From positions 248,001 through 312,000 of the forward strand of contig CALJEI010000002.1 of assembly GCA_938074605.1 (NCBI GenBank): a DNA stretch of 64,000 nucleotides. Direction: 5' to 3'. This DNA comes from an uncultured Ignisphaera sp. (lineage in GTDB: Archaea > Thermoproteota > Thermoprotei_A > Sulfolobales > Ignisphaeraceae). A model generated the notes under the pieces. It was not told the origin of the DNA. It worked only from the letters and a program-made list of their open reading frames with translations, and did not search any database. Positions 56,776 through 64,000 of this stretch are shown piece after piece. Each line of letters begins with the position of its first letter. Position 1 is the first letter of the stretch. A program made the position numbers and the translations under genes.

Positions 56776-58131
56776 TTAAAAATTTTGGTCAATCCATTTT
56801 CTAACCTCTGAAAATAGTTCTCTTTCCTTGTTTCTCCATTTTTCATAATTTTGGACGCTGATAGGAAAGTTTATATATAGTTGATATGCTTTATCCATAT
56901 ACTGTTTAAGTTTATAGAGCTTGCCTATAAATGATGGTACTCTTACTAGAGATATTAATGCTGCAACTCTAGCAATTATAGAGTGTGATAACCATCCCTT
57001 ATAACCCATGTTATATACATCATCTCCAGAGATTAATTTAGATTTAAATACATAATTGAGATCACTATCGCTCATTCTCTGTAGAAATATTCGTAAAACG
57101 TCAAGAGAGGCTTGTTTAGCTCCATAAATTTTATGATACTCTATATGATAGGGCCATAGATTTTCAATTGAGGGTTCATCCTTTGAAAGTACTTCAACTA
57201 TTGTTTTAGCAGCAGCCATGCTACTAATTAACGCTGATCCTATACCCCCTCCATGTATGGGATTAGCAGTTGCAGCTGCATCTCCTACTACTACAAATCC
57301 GTTCCATACCATACATGGTATGGGTCTTCTTGTTGGAACCATTCCTCCCCCACTATGCAAAACCTTATATATTTTGTTGTAGAATCTCCTTCTTATGAAC
57401 TTCTCATAATTTATGCTTGGATTTACTATACTTTCTCTCCACTGAATTCCCAATCCAATATTATATATATTATCACTTTTTGGAAATAACCACCAATACC
57501 CTCCAGGAGCTATTTCAGTATTTAGAAATATGTATGCATATTCTTTTTCTACATCAAATTCCCCTAAGACTATCTCTCTATAGGTAACATTATAGTCTTC
57601 TTTAGGAATTGGTTCAGAAACCCACCACTCTTTAGGGAGACTTCTTCTAACAACTGCTGATACACCACTAGCATCTATGACAACTTTAGAGAAGAACGTC
57701 ACATTTCTATTATTTTTATCTTTAGCAACTATCCCTCTTACCCAAGAGCCATCAATTATAGGTTTTATAAAAACATGTTCAAGAAATGCTTCTGCACCGC
57801 TATTTACAGCCATTCTATACAATCTTACACCAAAATTTTTTCTATTTAACGCAACACCCCTACCATTAACAGTAATAGTATTGCTTTCATCAGGTGAAAC
57901 TATCTTTACTCCTTTATAAAACCCCTCTGCATCGAATCCTATCACAGGCATCTCAAGGCCTAACTCTATAAAGTGATGTTCGCCAATGGCATCACCACAT
58001 GTTTTTTCACCTATCTTTTCCTCATTCTTCATTTCAATAAATGCCGTTTTAAATCCTGCCTTTGCAATAATGTATGATGCATACAGCCCTGCAACTCCTC
58101 CACCAACAATAGTAACATCATAGTGGCCCAT
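56776..58131 (-). CDS. Geranylgeranyl reductase family flavoprotein
   Basis: FAD-dependent reductase of 451 residues that saturates isoprenoid chains of ether lipids. FAD motifs are VTIVGGGVAGLYASYIIAKAG (GxGxxG near residues 10-15) and GDAAATANPIHGGGIGSAL near residue 290. The family-specific residues KTCGDAIGEHH (C of CGD) are present, and a hydrophobic pocket region follows. The gene is followed by the UbiA gene. ATG 58131 with GGAGGATGAA SD. Confidence 0.93.
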   Translation of the reverse strand: MGHYDVTIVGGGVAGLYASYIIAKAGFKTAFIEMKNEEKIGEKTCGDAIGEHHFIELGLEMPVIGFDAEGFYKGVKIVSPDESNTITVNGRGVALNRKNFGVRLYRMAVNSGAEAFLEHVFIKPIIDGSWVRGIVAKDKNNRNVTFFSKVVIDASGVSAVVRRSLPKEWWVSEPIPKEDYNVTYREIVLGEFDVEKEYAYIFLNTEIAPGGYWWLFPKSDNIYNIGLGIQWRESIVNPSINYEKFIRRRFYNKIYKVLHSGGGMVPTRRPIPCMVWNGFVVVGDAAATANPIHGGGIGSALISSMAAAKTIVEVLSKDEPSIENLWPYHIEYHKIYGAKQASLDVLRIFLQRMSDSDLNYVFKSKLISGDDVYNMGYKGWLSHSIIARVAALISLVRVPSFIGKLYKLKQYMDKAYQLYINFPISVQNYEKWRNKERELFSEVRKWIDQNF

Positions 58132-58269
58132 ATTTCATCCTCCTGTTTAGTAAGTAAATGCCGCTAGAATTTAACTTTTATCAGACCTCACGAGGCTCCT
58201 CATACAGCTCACCTTAAACTTCACTATTTAAAATTCAATACAATTATATTCTCTGTCAATATGAATAGT

Positions 58270-59292
58270 TTAGTGCTTCTTTAAGAGACATACAAAGTAT
58301 CCTTCCATATTATGTATATGTGGCCATATTCTTATACATCTACTTACTGCAGTATTGAACTTTAATTCTCTAAATTTTACTAAACCTTTTGACCATAAAT
58401 TTAATTGAGGTTCAATTATTTCTATATCATCTACATACTCTAAAACTTTTGATACAACATATTCATTTTCTTCAGGGGCTATACTACATGTAGTATATAC
58501 AATAGTACCACCAGGTTTTACAAGTTTTATTGCAGAATAAAGTAATTCTATTTCTTTTTTAACAAGTTTTGCTAAAATTTGTTGAGGAGTCTTTATCTTT
58601 CTGCTACGATCAAACATTATAGCCCCCTCTGCACTACATGGAGCATCTAGCAATATATAATCAAATTTTATACTTATTTTCCTTGGTAACTCTATTGCAT
58701 TTTCAGCCAATACTATATGTGATTTTAAGCCCATTCTATACAAATTAGATAATAGAGCTGCCCCTCTTTTAAGCGATATGTCATTTGCTACTACTACACC
58801 CATGTCGTTTATTAAAAGTAAAATGTGTATAGTCTTACCACCGGGGGCTGCACACATATCTAAAATATACGTATTTTGTATTGGGTTTAAGACTAGAGGT
58901 GGTACTAGCGATGAAGCATCTCTATACACATAGTATAGACCTTTTAAAAATTCATGTATAGAGCCTAATGATGGTGATTGTGGTTGGAAGACTACCTTAT
59001 AGCAGTATTTACACCAAGGAATTCTTTTTAATGTAAATCCTAGCTCTTCAAGTCTGTGGATCAGCCATTCACAACTTATGTATATGTGATTACATAAAAT
59101 TGTTGGTTCAAAATTAAAGTGTTCAAATGTATTTAGCAATTTCTCTGTCTCTGCTACCCCCAACATATCAATATATCTCTGAATCATATATGGAAGATAG
59201 CCATAATTTCTAGCCAGTATAAGAGCTTCATTTGATACACTATCTATTCGTATTTCATTAAATATATCAGTATAAGAAATTCTTATATCCAT
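58270..59292 (-). CDS. NOL1/NOP2/Sun-family RNA m5C methyltransferase
   Basis: SAM-dependent cytosine-5 RNA methyltransferase of 340 residues. SAM motif I is DMCAAPGGKT, motif IV DAPCSAEGA (the PCS cysteine), and motif VI TTCSIAPEENE (the TCS catalytic cysteine). There is no PUA domain, but an N-terminal RNA-recognition-like region with cysteines near residue 98 (WCKYCY). Target (tRNA or rRNA) not determinable. ATG 59292. A putative C/D box RNA lies immediately upstream on the same strand. Confidence 0.93.
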   Translation of the reverse strand: MDIRISYTDIFNEIRIDSVSNEALILARNYGYLPYMIQRYIDMLGVAETEKLLNTFEHFNFEPTILCNHIYISCEWLIHRLEELGFTLKRIPWCKYCYKVVFQPQSPSLGSIHEFLKGLYYVYRDASSLVPPLVLNPIQNTYILDMCAAPGGKTIHILLLINDMGVVVANDISLKRGAALLSNLYRMGLKSHIVLAENAIELPRKISIKFDYILLDAPCSAEGAIMFDRSRKIKTPQQILAKLVKKEIELLYSAIKLVKPGGTIVYTTCSIAPEENEYVVSKVLEYVDDIEIIEPQLNLWSKGLVKFRELKFNTAVSRCIRIWPHIHNMEGYFVCLLKKH

Positions 59293-59298
59293 TATAGT

Positions 59299-59358
59299 TC
59301 AGCCGCGGGTTCCTCGTTCACATTCCTCTACTTCACACCTTGTAAGCTTCATCATCAC
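59299..59358 (-). ncRNA. Putative C/D box guide sRNA
   Basis: On the minus strand a box C GTGATGA (59358-59352) and box D CTGA (59302-59299) are 60 nt apart, a typical archaeal C/D sRNA length. Internal boxes are imperfect (D'-like GTGA and C'-like ATGTGAA). The segment before box D reads GAACCCGCGG, which is complementary to CCGCGGGTTC as in T-arm-like sequences. It overlaps no gene and ends 7 nt from the nol1 ATG. Degenerate internal boxes make this tentative. Confidence 0.35.
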
Positions 59359-59401
59359 TTATTTACTCCCTAATGGTATAAGGTAAATAAATCTTGTTGA
59401 T

Positions 59402-61358
<1,957 letters not shown>

Positions 61359-61631
61359 ATGGATTTTATCACTCTATTAATATTAACTACATCAATGCTT
61401 AGCATAGCCGTACTAGCAACATTGAGTAGTATAAAAAAAGAATCTAAACAATTAAAGAATTCCACGATAACAACAAATGAAGTTAATACGATTAAGAGTG
61501 GATATGCATATACAGTTGACATGGGGGACTCGCTGCTAATTGTTGCTGTAATAGATAAGAATAGTAGTAGTGGAATTATGTTTGCATATAAAAATCCGCT
61601 AGAGGTAAAAAATGTTGCAGATAGAATCTAG
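61359..61631 (+). CDS. Small hypothetical membrane-anchored protein
   Basis: Protein of 90 residues with an N-terminal membrane helix (LLILTTSMLSIAVLATLSS) followed by a Lys/Asn/Thr-rich soluble part. It overlaps the next gene by 20 nt, so the two are translationally coupled. ATG 61359. Unrecognised family. The pair probably forms one small membrane complex (inference). Confidence 0.6.
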   Translation: MDFITLLILTTSMLSIAVLATLSSIKKESKQLKNSTITTNEVNTIKSGYAYTVDMGDSLLIVAVIDKNSSSGIMFAYKNPLEVKNVADRI

Positions 61632-62355
61632 ATCTAGTAACTTGAATACACTTTATTTTGATACACTTATCATATTCTTCTTTTCCTTAAATATATTACT
61701 TCATTTATTAAATAAATTCACAATAGAGGAATGCAGCATAAGCTTTTTAATTCAAGGAGTACTAGTTTCGATAACAATGCTTTTATATCAATATTACCGC
61801 TTGACCATTACTAGCAAAATGATGACTATCTTAAATGTACTTACAATATTGAATCTCTCATTAATAAACATGCTACTCTCATACATGCTATATACAGATA
61901 GCATTTTTATAGCGTTTATATTTAATATTGGTTTTGTACTCCTACTACAGAGCTTTATTGTAAAATTTGATAATGTCAATGAATATATTGTGTACTGTCT
62001 TGGCATTGCATCTATGGCCATTAATTTATTCAGTAATCGAATTGAATCTATTCTTGTTGCATCAATAGCTATAGTCATACTATATCTAAATAATAGATTA
62101 TCAGAGTATTGTACACATACAGTTAAAGTTCTAATGCTATATAGCATACTGTCAACATTTTATAGTCTACCTTACATCACCTTTATTACATCTTCAATCT
62201 TGCTATCAAAATCATATGGTTATTTAGAACCCCCACTCGATATCTCTGTAAATTGCACACCGTCGTATGGATTAAAATCATTTATATACACCATTACATC
62301 CTTTACTCTAGTTTCAATACTCACTAAACTTGGAATTATAGTATCCTTTATTTAA
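61612..62355 (+). CDS. Hypothetical polytopic membrane protein
   Basis: Protein of 247 residues with seven or eight hydrophobic helices and few charged residues. It is Ile/Leu/Ser/Tyr-rich, with CIASMAINLFSNRIESIL-like middle and YGLKSFIYTITSF near the end. The layout recalls small membrane subunits of respiratory-type complexes, but no signature residues are visible, so no function is given. ATG 61612 lies inside the preceding gene; the SD-like TAGAGGTAA precedes it by a few bases. Confidence 0.65.
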   Translation: MLQIESRSSNLNTLYFDTLIIFFFSLNILLHLLNKFTIEECSISFLIQGVLVSITMLLYQYYRLTITSKMMTILNVLTILNLSLINMLLSYMLYTDSIFIAFIFNIGFVLLLQSFIVKFDNVNEYIVYCLGIASMAINLFSNRIESILVASIAIVILYLNNRLSEYCTHTVKVLMLYSILSTFYSLPYITFITSSILLSKSYGYLEPPLDISVNCTPSYGLKSFIYTITSFTLVSILTKLGIIVSFI

Positions 62356-62388
62356 AATTATGAACATCAAATGAAGATGTTCACAATA

Positions 62389-62655
62389 TTAGAAGCTGTC
62401 TTTAGAATCCTCCCCACGACTCCAGATCACTTCTCCTCTTACATCTTCTATCATTACAACTCTGTGTATAGGTATAGCTATTATAACTGTTCCATTATTG
62501 ACATATACATAATGATTATCTACAGAGTGAATATATTTGAATGGAATTCTTTTAAACCCACTTACGTCTAGTCTATCAACTATAACTAAATAATAGTTCT
62601 CAAGCGCTTCACGATATTTCCACAAAATTCTGTTTATAGCATCTCTTATTCTCAT
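62389..62655 (-). CDS. UPF0248 (DUF504) family protein
   Basis: Small protein of 88 residues. The archaeal UPF0248 pattern is seen: N-terminal IRDAINRILW, central VDRLDVSGFKRIPFKYI and C-terminal IAIPIHRVVMIED, likely an RNA-binding-like beta fold. Function unknown. Convergent with the hypothetical membrane protein gene. ATG 62655. Confidence 0.85.
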   Translation of the reverse strand: MRIRDAINRILWKYREALENYYLVIVDRLDVSGFKRIPFKYIHSVDNHYVYVNNGTVIIAIPIHRVVMIEDVRGEVIWSRGEDSKDSF

Positions 62656-63159
62656 TTTATCACATTATTCAAAATTTAATTAGCAAGTCCTTTATAGACA
62701 TAAATAGTATAAGAACTTTACTTACTTTTAATCATTCATCCTTGTAACCATCCATAAACCTTAGAACTGAATATTTTCTATTTATTTAAATGTATTATTA
62801 AGGTTTCTATATCTCTATTCCAGTTATCCTATCTACATTGCTTAACAGACGTGCAGAAGGTTCTAAACTTTGTTTTCGTTACGATTCTATTGATAGAAAT
62901 AGAATAGTTCTCCATTACATTAAAATGATGCTTAAGGATGTATCATAGACATTAGGGTTAAACTCTATGTTTAAAATAGGTATCTAGAAGTTATTAAATA
63001 ATATGCTTTTTAATTCAAAACATTTAAATTGTGGCACCTACATGGCAGCATAATGCATTTGTTTTTGAGTAATAGGAGTAGTAAGGTTAATATTGATAAT
63101 TCTAGCAACATATTAAAGCCTATACTAAAATTGTATTCCCTAGGTAGAGGTGCCTAAAA
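62656..63159. other. Intergenic region upstream of AOR-like gene
   Basis: About 500 AT-rich bases between divergent genes. No coding frame or structured RNA found. Several TATA-like stretches (near 62776, 62997, 63110) precede the plus-strand gene, which has an SD and hence a leader. Confidence 0.45.
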
Positions 63160-64000
63160 ATGTTGGATTATAAAGTGCTACGTATAGATGTTAATACAGG
63201 AAATTGGACTATTGAGTTATATAAGACACCTGAAGTGTTAGGGCCTATAGATGCTGGTATTGTCATACATGAGAAGTTGCAATCATGGAATAAAGATGTG
63301 TTTGATCCCTCTAATGCGGTAGTTATTGGTGCAGGTATTTTTGCTGGCAGTAAGCTCTTTGGTACTCATAGGCTTGTTGCTATTTTTAGAAGTCCTGAAA
63401 GTAAGGGATTACACATATCTGCAATGGGTGGTGCTGCCTATAGATTTATTGGTTGTGGAGTTCACGCTATATCAATTGAAGGTCGAAGCGAAAAACCTGC
63501 AATAATTATCGTTAAAGGTGGTAGCCAAGGAGTAGAAGGTGTAGAGCTAAAATATATGGAGTATGAAGAGTTAGAAAAGGTGTACAATGGTTATAAAGGT
63601 AAGATAGGTGCATATGCATTAATAGAGCATATATTGGATGTTTATCGAGATGTTATAGCAACTTTAAAAGCTAGACCTATAGTTGTAGGACCTGCATCTT
63701 GGAAGACAATCTATGGTGCATTGATTTCCATAGACGTAAACTTTAATAAAATGAGTATTGCCGAAGGTAGTGAAGATTTTGCTGCAAGAGGAGGTATTGG
63801 CTCTGTCCTCGCACAAGCACACAATGTAGTTGCCATTATTGCTGGGGGAGGTTATAAGCCACAATTGCCAATAGAATTTACAGATGCAGTAAAATTGTTC
63901 AATCTTTTAGCTCCACTGCTTGGGAAAAACTATGTATCATCTGTAAATGAGGCTACCATAAAATACCGTTTTGATTCAAAGATTGGCGCTGGAGGTACCT
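63160..64000 (+). CDS. Aldehyde:ferredoxin oxidoreductase family protein, 3' truncated by window
   Basis: N-terminal 280 residues of a tungsten/molybdopterin AOR-family enzyme, open to the window edge. It begins MLDYKVLRIDVNTGNWTIE, typical of the family's first strand. SPESKGLHISAMGGAAYRF (S-x-G-G) and FAARGGIGSVLAQAHNVVAI, equivalent to the A-G-R-G-G-x-G-A-V-M stretch, support the assignment. The usual GG-x-G-x-x motif after the first strands is replaced by GPIDAGIVIHEKL, so it belongs to a divergent branch. The Fe-S cysteines would lie beyond the window end. ATG 63160 with GAGGTG seven bases upstream. Confidence 0.85.
   Translation, partial: MLDYKVLRIDVNTGNWTIELYKTPEVLGPIDAGIVIHEKLQSWNKDVFDPSNAVVIGAGIFAGSKLFGTHRLVAIFRSPESKGLHISAMGGAAYRFIGCGVHAISIEGRSEKPAIIIVKGGSQGVEGVELKYMEYEELEKVYNGYKGKIGAYALIEHILDVYRDVIATLKARPIVVGPASWKTIYGALISIDVNFNKMSIAEGSEDFAARGGIGSVLAQAHNVVAIIAGGGYKPQLPIEFTDAVKLFNLLAPLLGKNYVSSVNEATIKYRFDSKIGAGGT

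Overview
The window looks like the chromosome of a hyperthermophilic crenarchaeon (Thermoproteota). The evidence is the split RNA polymerase largest subunit (rpoA1/rpoA2) beside an undivided rpoB, an archaeal EF-1 alpha/S10/S12/S7 cluster, archaeal ether-lipid genes, GGTGA-type Shine-Dalgarno (SD) sites alternating with apparently leaderless TATA promoters, AT-rich DNA, and a tRNA-Lys with an insertion that looks like a non-canonical archaeal intron. The overall character resembles Ignisphaera/Desulfurococcales, but that genus guess is inference. Layout: 0.1-1.5 kb pyruvate kinase. 1.5-11.5 kb, minus strand: a run of five genes for a giant membrane-anchored repeat protein, a MacB-type ABC permease, an M28-type metallopeptidase and a MoxR/VWA pair; a candidate ATPase for the permease lies at 13.8 kb on the plus strand. 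11.7-13.4 kb: the conserved ACT-domain/UPF0210 pair. 14.7-26.3 kb, minus strand: rpoH-rpoB-rpoA1-rpoA2-rpl30e-nusA-like-rps12-rps7-tuf-rps10 followed by tRNA-Ser. 26.4-26.6 kb: tRNA-Lys and tRNA-Thr, then about 0.7 kb of what looks like a decayed IS200/IS605 orfB. 27.4-38.3 kb: a purine cluster with purE divergent from purC-S-Q-L-F-F'-D-T-M, together covering PRPP to SAICAR. 38.8-42.3 kb: an MFS transporter and a corrinoid methyl-transfer module. 43-49 kb: an accessory stretch of small or unassigned genes plus a PfkB kinase/iron-ADH pair. 49-53 kb: a regulator and a phosphate-uptake locus (AbrB-PhoU, PiT, DUF47) in which PiT and DUF47 both read as broken. 53-61 kb: HtpX, MazG, a CDF transporter, UbiA and geranylgeranyl reductase (ether lipids), a NOL1/NOP2 methyltransferase and CTP synthase. 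The window ends in a divergent aldehyde:ferredoxin oxidoreductase-family gene that is cut by the edge. The strongest unusual signal is recurrent non-canonical translation initiation. Four genes (rpl30e, rpoA1, purQ and a CDF transporter) need AUA, CUG or AUU starts to encode their conserved N-termini. In each case no ATG, GTG or TTG is available in frame after the upstream stop that would give the full N-terminus, and three of the four have a well-placed SD. Other notable points are a purF duplicate lacking the catalytic cysteine, a dense cluster of ATGTA/TACAT half-sites between purE and purC, the two-lesion decay of the phosphate uptake genes, the five-gene surface-protein/ABC/protease/MoxR-VWA assembly, and a GTP-binding G4 motif change in EF-1 alpha.
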